Positions 26,103 through 35,631 of a DNA stretch of 64,000 nt are shown here, piece after piece. Location: assembly GCF_001665785.1 (NCBI RefSeq), contig NZ_LZSO01000008.1, positions 186,001-250,000 of the forward strand, given 5' to 3'. Source of the DNA: Mycolicibacterium peregrinum (GTDB lineage Bacteria > Actinomycetota > Actinomycetes > Mycobacteriales > Mycobacteriaceae). Both the position numbers and the translations under genes were made by a program. Every line of letters starts with the position of its first letter. Positions within the stretch are counted from its first letter, which is position 1. The notes below the pieces were generated by a model that saw nothing but the letters and a program-made list of their open reading frames with translations, was not told the DNA's origin and made no database searches.

Positions 26103-29100
26103 GTGGGGATGCGGCCCGCGGCGAGGATGCCGAAGCTGACGCGACGTAGCCGGGTACTGATCGGCCTGGCACTGGTGGCAGTGCTGGCGCTGTTGATCGG
26201 ACCTCGGGTGGTCGACGGCTATGTCGACTGGTTGTGGTTCGGCGAGCTGGGGTACCGCTCGGTGTTCACCACGGTGCTGGCCACCCGCCTCATCGTGTTC
26301 GTCGTGGTCGGGCTGCTCATCGGTCTGGTGGTGTTCGCCGGCCTGGCCCTGGCCTATCGCACCCGTCCGGTGTTCGTCCCGGCGGCGGGCCCGAACGATC
26401 CGGTGGCGCGTTACCGCACCACCGTGTTGGCCCGGCTGCGCTTGTTCGGGATCGGCGTGCCGGTCTTCATCGGCCTGCTGGCCGGCGTCATCGCGCAGAG
26501 CTACTGGGTGCGCGTGCAGTTGTTCCTGCACGGCAGTGACTTCGGGATCACCGATCCGCAGTTCGGTAGGGATCTGGGCTTCTACGCGTTCGACCTGCCG
26601 TTCTATCGGCTGGTGCTGACGTATCTGTTCGTCGCGACCTTCCTGGCGTTCGTCGCGAATCTGCTGGGGCACTACGTGTTCGGTGGAATCCGTCTCGCCG
26701 GTCGCAGCGGAGCGCTGAGCCGCGCCGCGCGCATCCAGCTGATCAGCCTGGTCGGCTTCCTGATCCTGCTCAAGGCGTTCGCGTACTGGCTGGACCGCTA
26801 CGAGTTGCTCAGCAATACCCGCGCCGCCAAGCCGTTCACCGGTGCGGGCTACACCGACATCAACGCCGTGCTGCCGGCCAAGCTGATCCTGCTGGCGATC
26901 GCGCTGATCTGCGCGGTGGCGGTGTTCTCGGCGATCGTGCTGCGTGACTTGCGGATTCCGGCCATCGGCGTGGTGCTGCTGCTGCTGAGCTCGATGGTGG
27001 TCGGCGCAGGGTGGCCGCTGATCGTCGAGCAGTTCAGCGTCAAGCCCAACGCCGCGCAGAAGGAAAGCGAGTACATCAGCCGCAGCATCACCGCGACCCG
27101 GCAGGCCTACGGGCTCACCGACGACACGGTGACGTACCGCAATTACGAGAGCAACGGTCAGACCACCGCCGCGCAGGTCGCTGCGGACCGGGCGACCACG
27201 TCGAACATCCGGTTGCTCGATCCGACGATCGTCAGCCCCGCGTTCACCCAGTTCCAGCAGGGTAAGAACTTCTACTTCTTCCCGGATCAGCTGGCCATCG
27301 ACCGCTACGCCGGCCCTGACGGCAATCTTCGTGACTTCGTCGTCGCCGCACGCGAACTCAATCCGGACCGGCTGATCGAGAACCAGCGCGACTGGATCAA
27401 CCGGCACACCGTCTACACCCATGGCAACGGCTTCATCGCCTCGCCGGCCAATACGGTGCGCGGTATCGCCAACGATCCCAACCAGAACGGTGGTTACCCG
27501 GAGTTCCTCGCCAGCGTGGTCGGCGCCAACGGCAAGGTCGTCTCGCCCGGGCCGGCACCGCTGGACCAGCCCCGGGTGTACTTCGGACCGGTGATCGCCG
27601 ATACCTCGGCCGACTATGCGATCGTCGGCAAGAACGGTGACGTCGACCGCGAGTACGACTACGAGACCAACACCGACACCAAGAACTACACGTACTCGGG
27701 CACCGGCGGTGTGCCGATCGGCAACTGGCTTACGCGGTCGGTGTTCGCCGCCAAGTTCGCCGAGCGGAACTTCCTGCTGTCCAACGTGATCGGTGAGAAC
27801 AGCAGGATCCTGTTCAACCGGGATCCGGCCGAGCGGGTGGAGGCGGTGGCGCCATGGCTGACCACCGACACCTCGGTGTACCCGGCGATCGTCAACAAGC
27901 GCATGGTCTGGATCGTCGACGGCTACACCACGCTGGACAACTATCCGTATTCGGAGTTGACGACGTTGTCGAGTGCGACGGCCGACTCCAACGAGGTGGC
28001 GGTCAACCGACTGGCACCGGACAAGCAGGTGTCCTACATCCGCAACTCGGTCAAGGCCACGGTCGATGCCTACGACGGCACGGTCACGCTGTACGCCCAG
28101 GACGAGCAGGATCCGGTGCTCAAGGCGTGGATGAGCGTGTTCCCCGGCACGGTCAAGCCGAAGGCGGACATCTCTCCGGAACTGCAGGCGCACCTGCGTT
28201 ATCCCGAGGATCTGTTCAAGGTTCAGCGGTCGCTGCTGACGAAGTACCACGTCGACGACCCGGTGAAGTTCTTCACCAACGCCGACTTCTGGAACGTGCC
28301 GCTGGATCCCAACCCGACGGCAAGCAGTTATCAGCCGCCCTTCTACATCGTCGCCAAAGACCTGGTGAACAACAATGGTTCGGCGTCGTTCCAGTTGACC
28401 AGCGCGTTGAACTGGCTGCAGCGCGAGTTCCTGGCCGCCTACGTCAGTGCGAGTTCGGACCCGGCGACCTACGGCAAGATCACCGTGCTGACGATCCCCG
28501 GTGAGGTCAAGGGTCCCAAGCAGGCGTTCAACGCGATCAGTACCGATACCGCGGTGACGCAGGACCTCGGTGTGATCGGACGCGACAACCTGAACCGGAT
28601 CCGGTGGGGCAACCTGTTGACCCTGCCGGTGGCCGACGGTGGATTGCTTTATGTGGCACCGGTTTACGCGTCACCGGGAACCAGTGACGCGGCGTCGACC
28701 TATCCGCGGTTGATCCGGGTGGCCATGCTCTACGGCGACAAGGTCGGCTACGGCCCGACCGTCGGTGCCGCGCTGACCGAGCTGTTCGGTCCGGGTGCCG
28801 GCGCCACCGCGACCAATGTGGCTCCCACCGACGGCAAGCCGCAGTCTGCCGGGACACCGGAAGCAGCACCGGCGGCCCCGCCACCGGCCAACGTCGACGG
28901 CCAGGCGCCCCAGGCAGTCCCACCGCCGGCCGCGATCCCGCCGGGTGAATCCGTGCAGCTGTCCCCGGCCAAGTCCGCGGCGCTCAAGGACGTCGAGTCG
29001 GCGCTGTCGGACGCACAGGATGCGCAGCGCAGTGGCGACTTCGGCAAGTACGGGCAGGCGTTGCAGCGCTTGAACGACGCGATGAACAAGTTCAACACCG

Positions 29101-29108
29101 CCAAGTAG
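26103..29108 (+). CDS. UPF0182 large membrane protein (Rv3193c homologue)
   Basis: 1001 residues. About seven membrane helices lie in the first 330 residues, including [19 protein letters not shown] and [19 protein letters not shown], followed by a ~550-residue extracytoplasmic domain with many Tyr/Asn-rich stretches ([16 protein letters not shown]). A Pro/Ala-rich linker ([15 protein letters not shown]) and a helical tail follow. The family is universal in mycobacteria and its function is unknown. The GTG at 26103 matches the family start ([17 protein letters not shown]). Confidence 0.92.
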   Translation: MGMRPAARMPKLTRRSRVLIGLALVAVLALLIGPRVVDGYVDWLWFGELGYRSVFTTVLATRLIVFVVVGLLIGLVVFAGLALAYRTRPVFVPAAGPNDPVARYRTTVLARLRLFGIGVPVFIGLLAGVIAQSYWVRVQLFLHGSDFGITDPQFGRDLGFYAFDLPFYRLVLTYLFVATFLAFVANLLGHYVFGGIRLAGRSGALSRAARIQLISLVGFLILLKAFAYWLDRYELLSNTRAAKPFTGAGYTDINAVLPAKLILLAIALICAVAVFSAIVLRDLRIPAIGVVLLLLSSMVVGAGWPLIVEQFSVKPNAAQKESEYISRSITATRQAYGLTDDTVTYRNYESNGQTTAAQVAADRATTSNIRLLDPTIVSPAFTQFQQGKNFYFFPDQLAIDRYAGPDGNLRDFVVAARELNPDRLIENQRDWINRHTVYTHGNGFIASPANTVRGIANDPNQNGGYPEFLASVVGANGKVVSPGPAPLDQPRVYFGPVIADTSADYAIVGKNGDVDREYDYETNTDTKNYTYSGTGGVPIGNWLTRSVFAAKFAERNFLLSNVIGENSRILFNRDPAERVEAVAPWLTTDTSVYPAIVNKRMVWIVDGYTTLDNYPYSELTTLSSATADSNEVAVNRLAPDKQVSYIRNSVKATVDAYDGTVTLYAQDEQDPVLKAWMSVFPGTVKPKADISPELQAHLRYPEDLFKVQRSLLTKYHVDDPVKFFTNADFWNVPLDPNPTASSYQPPFYIVAKDLVNNNGSASFQLTSALNWLQREFLAAYVSASSDPATYGKITVLTIPGEVKGPKQAFNAISTDTAVTQDLGVIGRDNLNRIRWGNLLTLPVADGGLLYVAPVYASPGTSDAASTYPRLIRVAMLYGDKVGYGPTVGAALTELFGPGAGATATNVAPTDGKPQSAGTPEAAPAAPPPANVDGQAPQAVPPPAAIPPGESVQLSPAKSAALKDVESALSDAQDAQRSGDFGKYGQALQRLNDAMNKFNTAK

Positions 29109-29118
29109 TCCTCACACA

Positions 29119-29180
29119 CGCGAAAAGACGCGTAGGTACCGCAGATCTCGGGATTTCGGGTACCTACGCGTCTTCTCGTG
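29119..29180. terminator. Long hairpin after the UPF0182 gene
   Basis: AAGACGCGTAGGTACC (29125-29140) pairs exactly with 29159-29174 across an 18-base loop; after one mismatch the stem extends by three to five pairs. It begins about ten bases beyond the UPF0182 stop and precedes the WXG locus. No U-tract, but its size and position suit a terminator. Confidence 0.6.
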
Positions 29181-29277
29181 GTAGTTGCCGCGCCGAATAT
29201 TGGTGCATCACCGGGCCGGTCCGGTGGGTGACAATGGACCAGTATTCGGTGGACGTCGCGCGGGTGGGGAGTCGCTG

Positions 29278-29799
29278 GTGGCGGTGACGATTTCGCAAGT
29301 GCTGGGCAGCCATCCCGAGCAACTGGTGTCAGCCGCCGGTGACGTGGCCTCGGCGGCGCGTGACATCGACGATCAGATCGCCCGCGAGCGCCTGCAGTTG
29401 ACCCGGTTGGCCTCGGACTGGCGCGGCACCGCGTCCGACACCGCACAGGGCCACGCCACCGAGATGTTCGGCGATCAGGAGCTCTACCGCGACAGGCTCA
29501 AGTTGCTGCACACCGCGATGTCCTCCGGTGGTGCGGAGCTCGGCAGCATCCGCACCCGGGTGTCGGATCTGGTGTCGAGTCCGGAGGCGGACCTGTTCGA
29601 CATCTCCGACGAGGGCCGGGTGTCGCTGGGATGGCGGCTGAAGGCCCTGGTGGCGGTGTATCCGGTACTGGCCCTGAAGTGGGGGATGCGTCGGCTGGCG
29701 TTGCAGACGTCCATTCAGACCGCGTTGGCCGAATTCGACGCGGCGGACAAGTCGACGGCCAGCAAGATGGACCGGATCAACAAGGGGCTCGTGAAATGA
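29278..29799 (+). CDS. WXG100-like protein, putative type VII partner
   Basis: 173 residues. The N-terminal ~95 residues are helical with a WRG turn at 48-50 (ASDWRGTASDTAQGHA), the WxG hairpin of ESX proteins, but the protein is longer than EsxA/B, with a C-terminal extension containing a hydrophobic stretch (LKALVAVYPVLALKW). No YxxxD/E tail is evident. The GTG at 29278 has GGGGAG six bases upstream. It is the first of three tightly packed genes, suggesting it is the chaperone-like or co-secreted partner of the next product. Confidence 0.75.
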   Translation: MAVTISQVLGSHPEQLVSAAGDVASAARDIDDQIARERLQLTRLASDWRGTASDTAQGHATEMFGDQELYRDRLKLLHTAMSSGGAELGSIRTRVSDLVSSPEADLFDISDEGRVSLGWRLKALVAVYPVLALKWGMRRLALQTSIQTALAEFDAADKSTASKMDRINKGLVK

Positions 29800-29824
29800 A
29801 GCCTCGGGCCGTCGGCTGCGTGAC

Positions 29825-31000
29825 ATGAGTGACGCCACGCTCTACGTCGATGAACAGACGATGCGGGAGACGGCGTCCACCTTCGACACCGCGGGCCATG
29901 GCGTCAGCGGCAATCGCGCCGGTCCGGTCATCTCCGGTGCCGCCGGGGCGATGCCCTCGCTGGCGGTCGGGGCGGCATGCGGGACGGTGGGATCCGCACT
30001 CACCGAGCAGGCCGAGATGCTGGGCGGCGATGTGACGGTGTACGCGCAGAAGCTCCGGGTGGCCGCCGACCGTTACGAGCGCGGGGATGACGAGGCGGCC
30101 GAACGCATCGACTTCACCGGGACGGCCGAGCTGCCCGACGCCGGTGAGCATCCGCCGGTCACTGATTACGAGAAAGCGTTGCGTGATGCCGGTCTTCTCA
30201 CCGGCCCGGTGGTGCCAGGATCCAAATACGCTCAGTGGCTGGAGAATGCGTCCAAGCACGGGGTCGACCCGCAGACCATGGTCGACATCGCCCGCGCACA
30301 GAACATCACGCCGCAGTCGTTCGACGTGCTCAACGGACTGCAGGAGGTCAAGGACAAGGACGGCAAGTCGTTCTTCATCCTGCCGCCCGGTACCAGCAAG
30401 GAGGACGCGAAGAAGGCGGTGGTGATGACCTACATCCTCAACGCCGGCACCGACTACGACGCCGCCGAGTCCGGTGCGGACGGGAAACTGGGCACCGCCG
30501 ACGACGTTCACAACGATTTCGAGGAAACGCCCTACTCGGCCGCCGAGGTGCAGCGCATCATCGACCGACAGAACGCGAACTCCTGGAGCTATGACCAGAT
30601 TTTCGACAAGGGCGGCGGGGGATCGTTGGCGACGACACCCAACGGCATGCTGATGGGGTTGGGCGGACCGGTGATGGACACGATCGGCGTCCACGGCGGG
30701 ACGACCTACGGCGACGTGTTCGTGATGAACATCGACGGATCCAAGGATCCGGCTGCACAGCTGAGCCAGATCATCCAATCGGGGGCCAACTGGGGACAAG
30801 ATGGCAGCGGTGTGCCGTTCCAGAGCACCCTCGACCTCGACCGCTTGTTGCACCACGAGGAGCGCCATTCCGAACAGTGGGCCCGGAAGGGATTCGCCTG
30901 GATGGCACGGGATTACGGGCTGGGCGCGATCATCGAACAGAAGACCGGCATCAACCCGCTGGAACGCGATGCCGGCTTGTCCGACGGGGGTTATTCGTGA
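29825..31000 (+). CDS. Candidate type VII effector with metallopeptidase domain
   Basis: 391 residues in three parts. Residues 1-90 are EspC/DUF2580-like helical sequence ending in Y84-E-R-G-D88, the YxxxD type VII export motif. Residues about 115-260 form an unrecognised middle region with an acidic stretch (GADGKLGTADDVHNDF). The C-terminus has L-L-H-H-E-E-R-H: H344-E345-x-x-H348 fits HExxH, then QW at 351-352 and NPLERDAG with E380 as a possible third zinc ligand, the HExxH...NPxExxA layout of gluzincin-like surface and toxin peptidases. Followed by a coupled lipoprotein gene. No toxicity is shown by sequence alone. Confidence 0.7.
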   Translation: MSDATLYVDEQTMRETASTFDTAGHGVSGNRAGPVISGAAGAMPSLAVGAACGTVGSALTEQAEMLGGDVTVYAQKLRVAADRYERGDDEAAERIDFTGTAELPDAGEHPPVTDYEKALRDAGLLTGPVVPGSKYAQWLENASKHGVDPQTMVDIARAQNITPQSFDVLNGLQEVKDKDGKSFFILPPGTSKEDAKKAVVMTYILNAGTDYDAAESGADGKLGTADDVHNDFEETPYSAAEVQRIIDRQNANSWSYDQIFDKGGGGSLATTPNGMLMGLGGPVMDTIGVHGGTTYGDVFVMNIDGSKDPAAQLSQIIQSGANWGQDGSGVPFQSTLDLDRLLHHEERHSEQWARKGFAWMARDYGLGAIIEQKTGINPLERDAGLSDGGYS

Positions 31001-31527
31001 GGTCCTGGCTGGCCGTGCTGTTGACGCTGCTGGTGGCGGCGGGGCTCACCGCTTGCCGGACCGGGGACCGCCCGTGGTCGGATGCGCCGTCCGCCGCCCC
31101 GATGCGACCGGCGTTCGGTGCCCGGGTCACCGACGGCGAGCTGGAGATCTGGCTGCCGCCGGGCTGCGTCGGGGTGCGGTCGGCGGAGGTCGGGTTCGGA
31201 TTTGGCCCGAAGCTCGTGTTGACCGATCCCTCCGGTACGGCGACTCTCGACCGGTTTACCGTCGGTGGACCCTATCCGGGTCTGACCGTGACGGAAGCGC
31301 CGCCGCCTGACTTCGATTGGCGCACAGAAGAATATTTGTTCCTCAACGTGCAGTCCACACCTGGGGGGTATCCCGCGACCGCTCGGACGGCCGAGATCGT
31401 CGCCGGATCTGACAGTCACCCGGCTGACACCTTCTACTTCGAAGGCGTCGGTTGGCTCGACGCCGCGGGTGTGGCGGAGAAAGAAGGCAAGGAGTTCGCA
31501 GGAGTGTGCACGCCGCAAAAGAAGTGA
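30997..31527 (+). CDS. Lipoprotein, putative immunity or cognate partner
   Basis: 176 residues. Signal peptide MRSWLAVLLTLLVAAG with lipobox LTAC, lipid-modified Cys20. The mature domain is rich in beta-like segments and contains no known motif. The GTG start overlaps the effector's stop (GTGA), so the two proteins are made in fixed ratio. Toxins of type VII systems acting outside the cytosol are often paired with membrane-anchored immunity proteins, which is the basis for the suggestion. An ordinary lipoprotein in the same operon remains possible. Confidence 0.75.
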   Translation: MRSWLAVLLTLLVAAGLTACRTGDRPWSDAPSAAPMRPAFGARVTDGELEIWLPPGCVGVRSAEVGFGFGPKLVLTDPSGTATLDRFTVGGPYPGLTVTEAPPPDFDWRTEEYLFLNVQSTPGGYPATARTAEIVAGSDSHPADTFYFEGVGWLDAAGVAEKEGKEFAGVCTPQKK

Positions 31528-31657
31528 TGCGGCTCAGGTCAACTGCCGCGCCACTGCCTCTCTGAACTGGCCGCCAAGTCAACGCCAAGTCGTCTGGGCG
31601 ATGCTGTGTGGCGAGTATTTTGCACGGACTATCTGCGCTCATCTTGAGAGGACCCCG

Positions 31658-33052
31658 ATGACCCTGACCGATGTCGCCCACGACGGCCTGGACGACGCGT
31701 TGAAGGGCCTGCGAGCCCACGTCGCCGCCCCCGTGGCGCTACCTGGGGAAGCCGGCTATGAACGGGCCACCCCGTGGAATGCGGCGGCCGCCGTCGAGCC
31801 TGCCGCGGTGGTGCTGGCGGCCACCGCCTACGACATCGCCAACACCGTGGGCTTCGCGGCGGCAAGGGGGTACCGGGTCGGCGTCCAAGCCACCGGTCAC
31901 GGCGCCATGGCGGTGACCCCCGACACGATCCTGGTGGTGACCTCTGAGATGACCAGTGTCACCGTCGATCCCGTGGCGCGCACCGCGCGGGTGGCGGCCG
32001 GGGCCACATGGCAGCAGGTGGCCGACGCGGCCGCACCGCACGGTCTGGCCGGCCTGGGCGGTTCGGCCCCCAACGTGGGCGTCGTGGGATTTCTCACCGG
32101 CGCAGGCATCGGACCGTTGGTCCGCACTTTCGGGCTGTCGTCGGACTACGTGCGGTCGTTCGAGTTGGTCACCGGGGCGGGGGAATTGCTGCGTGCCACG
32201 CCGGAGGAGAACCCCGAATTGTTCTGGGGGCTGCGCGGCGGAAAGTCGACGCTGGGTATCGTCACCTCGGTCGAGATCGATTTGCTGCCGATCGCCGAGT
32301 TCTACGGTGGCGCCGTGTATTTCGACGGTGCCGACGCCGGCGTTGTGCTGCGTGAGTGGGCGGGGTGGTGTGCCGATCTACCCGAGTCGGTATCGACATC
32401 CATTGCACTGCAACAGCTCCCGCCGCTTCCCGGAGTTCCAGAACCGTTGGCCGGACGCCTCACCGTGGCGGTGCGGTACGCGGCCGTCGGCGATTTCGCC
32501 GAAGCTGAGCGGTTGCTGGCGCCCATGCGCGCAGTCGCGACCCCCATACTCGATACCGTCGCGGTGATGCCGTTTGCCGCTCTCGGCGCCGTGCACGCCG
32601 ATCCGGTGGATCCGATGCCGATATTCGAGCACCACACACTGCTGCGCGAGCTGACCGCGGAGACGGTCGAGGTGCTGCTCGCCGCAGCCGGGCCGGATTC
32701 GGGCTCGGTGCAGACGATCGTGGAGGTCCGGATGCTGGGCGGGGCGCTGGCCCGTGAGGGACGGCACCGCAGCGCGTTCTGCCATCGGGACGCCGCCTTC
32801 GCGGTGAGCACCATCGGGGTCCTGGTGCCCCCGATCGCCGATGCCGTGGCGCCGCAGGCCGGCGCGCTCATCGTGGCCCTGTCGCCATGGTCCAGCGGCG
32901 GCCAGCTCGCCAATTTCGCACCGTCAGAGGACGCCGGGCGGGCCGCCCGGGTCTATGACGAGGACACCCGGCACTGGTTGGCCGCACTGGCCGACCGGCA
33001 CGATCCGGCAGGGGTGTTCCGGTGCGGTCAGGTGGTGCGTTTCGTGGGCTGA
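31658..33052 (+). CDS. FAD-linked oxidase, berberine-bridge-like
   Basis: 464 residues of the FAD-binding-4 (VAO/BBE) family. The P-loop-like FAD site is VGVQATGHGAM with His81 as the likely histidyl-flavin attachment; the GLGGSAPNVGVVGFLTGAGIGPL segment is the second FAD contact. The C-terminal BBE motif appears near DEDTRHWLAALADRHDPAGVF. The Cys that gives a second FAD bond in many BBE enzymes is not seen in the expected GxC context. Substrate unknown. The ATG follows GAGAGGA. It stands alone between the type VII locus and the tRNA. Confidence 0.85.
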   Translation: MTLTDVAHDGLDDALKGLRAHVAAPVALPGEAGYERATPWNAAAAVEPAAVVLAATAYDIANTVGFAAARGYRVGVQATGHGAMAVTPDTILVVTSEMTSVTVDPVARTARVAAGATWQQVADAAAPHGLAGLGGSAPNVGVVGFLTGAGIGPLVRTFGLSSDYVRSFELVTGAGELLRATPEENPELFWGLRGGKSTLGIVTSVEIDLLPIAEFYGGAVYFDGADAGVVLREWAGWCADLPESVSTSIALQQLPPLPGVPEPLAGRLTVAVRYAAVGDFAEAERLLAPMRAVATPILDTVAVMPFAALGAVHADPVDPMPIFEHHTLLRELTAETVEVLLAAAGPDSGSVQTIVEVRMLGGALAREGRHRSAFCHRDAAFAVSTIGVLVPPIADAVAPQAGALIVALSPWSSGGQLANFAPSEDAGRAARVYDEDTRHWLAALADRHDPAGVFRCGQVVRFVG

Positions 33053-33136
33053 TTTCCGGTCGTTTTCGGGCCAGAAACCTCTCTGAGCACCCGATTTGGA
33101 GCTCCGCGTAAGACCCCGGTAACCTTGTATTCGCAA

Positions 33137-33213
33137 CGCGGGGTGGAGCAGCTCGGTAGCTCGCTGGGCTCATAACCCAGAGGTCGCAGGTTCGAATCCT
33201 GTCCCCGCTACCA
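33137..33213 (+). tRNA. Initiator tRNA-fMet (CAT)
   Basis: 77 bases with encoded CCA. Anticodon CAT sits in a stem with three consecutive G-C pairs (GGG ... CCC), and the acceptor end starts with C1 opposite U72, unpaired; both are hallmarks of the initiator tRNA. D-arm, variable loop and TTCGAAT T-loop are standard. Confidence 0.97.
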
Positions 33214-33218
33214 AGAGG

Positions 33219-33253
33219 AAATGGCCCTCGGACTTCGGTCCGGGGGCCATTTT
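33219..33253 (+). terminator. Terminator of the initiator tRNA
   Basis: A 15-pair stem (33219-33233 with 33238-33252, one G-T pair) closed by a C(TTCG)G tetraloop and ending in TTTT. It begins 6 bases after the tRNA CCA. Confidence 0.92.
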
Positions 33254-33535
33254 CATTGCCGTGATGGTGACGAGCCTCCGCTCCGGTCCCAGCGAGAGAT
33301 CCGACCGAGGGAATCACCCAGAGATCCGAACGGGCGCCTTTTTCGTCATCCTCACACCGGATCGATCCGGCCGAACACGATGACGCCGAGGGCATGCCCA
33401 CAGAAGCGACCCAGCCGCGCCGCAGCGTCGCGCAGGCCCTCGCCTGCACACCCCCGACGCAGTGAAACCGGGAAGCGGGCTCGCGTCGTCGGCTCGACTT
33501 TCGCAGCTCCGGGACCTGGCCCCTGCGCCCGCCAC
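33254..33535. other. Non-coding stretch downstream of the tRNA
   Basis: No convincing gene. A 10-base direct repeat AGAGATCCGA occurs twice near 33295 and 33322. Long open frames here are Arg/Pro-rich and lack family signs. No copy of the tRNA 3' end was found, so no integration footprint is seen. Confidence 0.4.
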
Positions 33536-33637
33536 TCAGGCAGCGTCCTGCACCTCTTGAACGCTGCGTGCACAAGACCTGCAATCGGGGGAATCGATGT
33601 CAAACTCGCCGCAACTCGGGCAAATGAAAGGAATCAC
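33536..33637 (-). CDS. Possible 33-residue zinc-ribbon protein
   Basis: The frame reads MIPFICPSCGEFDIDSP then DCRSCARSVQEVQDAA and stops. Two CxxC knuckles 13 residues apart (CPSC, CRSC) form a plausible treble-cleft or rubredoxin-like zinc site, unlikely by chance in such a short frame. GTG start; a purine-rich AAAGG lies too far upstream (about 13 bases) to be convincing. It could be a real microprotein or the tail of a decayed larger gene, since the frame stays open upstream. Position: alone between the tRNA and the fatty-acid transporter. Confidence 0.35.
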   Translation of the reverse strand: MIPFICPSCGEFDIDSPDCRSCARSVQEVQDAA

Positions 33638-33836
33638 AGCACCGCCCAACCTTTCTCGCTTCTGGGCGCCTCGGTGGCGCCCGCGCTGCCTGTACCCCAC
33701 GAGGCGCGCAGTCCAAACCTGCATTCGCGACGTGAATCCCCGCTGCCGAAACCGGGTACCAGGACAGCAACAGCCAGTGCCGGCGGCTGAAGCCCACGAA
33801 GCCACGCCAACCACGGGCCACGCGACGGAGACGGCG

Positions 33837-35267
33837 TCAGATCACGTACGGCGCAATGAGCGTGGTGGCGCCCAGGACCACCACTCCGATCAGGAACGCG
33901 ACGACCGTAAAGCCCATCACCTGACGGACATTGAGTTTCGCGATTGCCAGGAGGGGCAGGAGCCAGAACGGCTGGATCATGTTCGCGACGCCCTCGCCGA
34001 CGGCGACTGCCATGGAGATCAAACCCAAATACGCCGGTGAGTCCTGACCGATCGCCAGCGCCGAATCGACGGCGATCGGGCCCTGTACCGCCCAGTGCCC
34101 ACCGCCCGACGGCACGAACAGGCTGATGATCAATGAGCCGATGAAGGTCAGGAACGGCAGCGTGTATTGGGACGCGCCGTTCACGAATGCCTCGGCCAAC
34201 AGGGTCTGCAGCGGTTTGGCACCCTCCACCGCCTGATAGCCCAGCAAGCCGACCAGGCCGCCGTACAGCGGATACTGCAGGAGCAGTGGGCCGGACACCT
34301 TGGCGGCACCGGTGAAGGCCCGGATGAACCGGATCGGCGTCCGGTGCAGCAACGCACTGGTGATGGTGAACAGCATGATCATCGACGAGATGTTCAGTGC
34401 GAAGCCACTCAGGACGAAATAGGCGATACCCGCGGCGAATACCAGGACGTTGAGGATCCACAGGTTTTCCAGCCATTCGGCGAACGTCTTCTTGCCTTCC
34501 GCCGGCGAAGCCGCCGATTCGGCCACGTCCTCGGGCGCATCCTCGTCCTCGAACACTGCGGGATCGGGTGCGAGGCTCTGCGTCGGTTCCATCCGCCAGA
34601 TGGCGAGCGCAAGCAGCGCCAGCACGACGATCACCGACAGCCAGCTGTAGGGCTGGAAGATCGTCTGACTCAGTGGCACGGTGACGCCGGTGATCTTGTG
34701 GATCACGTTGATCGGGCTGCTGCTGTCCGTGTTCGCCAGGGCGATCGACGACGAGAGCCCCTGCGTCCACACGATGAAGCCCATGAACGCCGCCGCGATG
34801 AGGTAGCCGAAATGCGCGTCGGTGAATCGCTTCGCAACCTGCCGGGCGACCAGCGCACCGGCCACCAACCCGAGCCCCCAGTTCAACAGGGAGAGAACAG
34901 CGCTCACGCCGAAACAGAGGAAGGCGCCCTGAACCTGGTTGTTCGGTTTGGCTGCGATGGCGACGATGGCCCGTTTCAGAATCGGCGCCTCGGCGAGGGT
35001 GTAGCCCGTCACCAGGATCAGAACCATCTGGAAGGCGAACGTGAAGATGTTCTGCGATCCCCACACACCGCCGTACCACGCCTTGAGCATGCCGTCGGGC
35101 GTTGCACCATGCACCAAGAAGGCGACCAGGCCGGCGACGATGAGGGTCAGGATGACCGCGAACAGATATGGGTCGGGCATCAGACGCTCGACATAGCGGA
35201 CACACAGCCCGGTCAGGGACTGCATGATGCCGCGGCGCCTGGTCCGCGGTTCTTCGCTCGTGGTCAT
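33837..35267 (-). CDS. Short-chain fatty acid transporter, AtoE family
   Basis: 476 residues with about 12 hydrophobic segments. AtoE/TIGR00366 signs include MPDPYLFAVILTLIV near the N-terminus, FCFGVSA-like and LNWGLGLVAGALVAR segments, and PSGGGHWAVQGPI followed by NMIQPFWLLPLLAI in the C-terminal half. These carriers import acetoacetate, butyrate and related acids. A charged cytosolic loop (EDEDAPEDVAES ... EGKK) lies mid-protein. The ATG at 35267 has GAGGTGG upstream. Divergent from the MFS gene at 35632. Confidence 0.9.
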   Translation of the reverse strand: MTTSEEPRTRRRGIMQSLTGLCVRYVERLMPDPYLFAVILTLIVAGLVAFLVHGATPDGMLKAWYGGVWGSQNIFTFAFQMVLILVTGYTLAEAPILKRAIVAIAAKPNNQVQGAFLCFGVSAVLSLLNWGLGLVAGALVARQVAKRFTDAHFGYLIAAAFMGFIVWTQGLSSSIALANTDSSSPINVIHKITGVTVPLSQTIFQPYSWLSVIVVLALLALAIWRMEPTQSLAPDPAVFEDEDAPEDVAESAASPAEGKKTFAEWLENLWILNVLVFAAGIAYFVLSGFALNISSMIMLFTITSALLHRTPIRFIRAFTGAAKVSGPLLLQYPLYGGLVGLLGYQAVEGAKPLQTLLAEAFVNGASQYTLPFLTFIGSLIISLFVPSGGGHWAVQGPIAVDSALAIGQDSPAYLGLISMAVAVGEGVANMIQPFWLLPLLAIAKLNVRQVMGFTVVAFLIGVVVLGATTLIAPYVI

Positions 35268-35631
35268 TGATCCACCTCGCCGTTTGGTGTCCCATCGCTG
35301 CCGCGATCGGCAGCAGCCGCCGCGGTTCGGCACGGACTCTAGTCTTTGGAACTCTCCGCAGTGGGCGGTTGGCCGGGAAGGATCGACAGCGGCCACTCGC
35401 CGGCGAACTGCCGGGTGAATTGGGCACACTCGATGCGAATACCGCACTGGCCCAGCGTTTCGCGCGGCCTGCCTGCGATCCTGTGCCGCCGCATTTCGGG
35501 GCGGTTCGATAGGCGAGCACTGCCTGCGCCGATCAACCGCAGCAAAAATCGGTTTCCCTGATGTCGGGTGTCCGACCTACCCTGGGTGGCTGCGCAAGCA
35601 CAGCTCGGGGGAGCTAGGAGAGTGGGAAACA
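35268..35631. other. Divergent 364-bp intergenic region
   Basis: Holds the promoters of the AtoE-type transporter (minus) and the MFS pump (plus, with GGGGGAGCTAGGAGAG before its ATG). A short self-complementary stretch GCTGCCGCGATCGGCAGC lies at 35288-35305. No gene is convincing here. Confidence 0.4.

Noticed and set aside
33137..33253. Integration site of a mobile element in the tRNA gene
   Set aside because: No second copy of the tRNA 3' end, no integrase and no phage-like genes were found in the window.
33221..33790. Long open frame of 189 codons after the initiator tRNA
   Set aside because: It begins inside the terminator hairpin, is Arg/Pro/Ser-rich and matches no protein pattern; it is a by-product of high GC.
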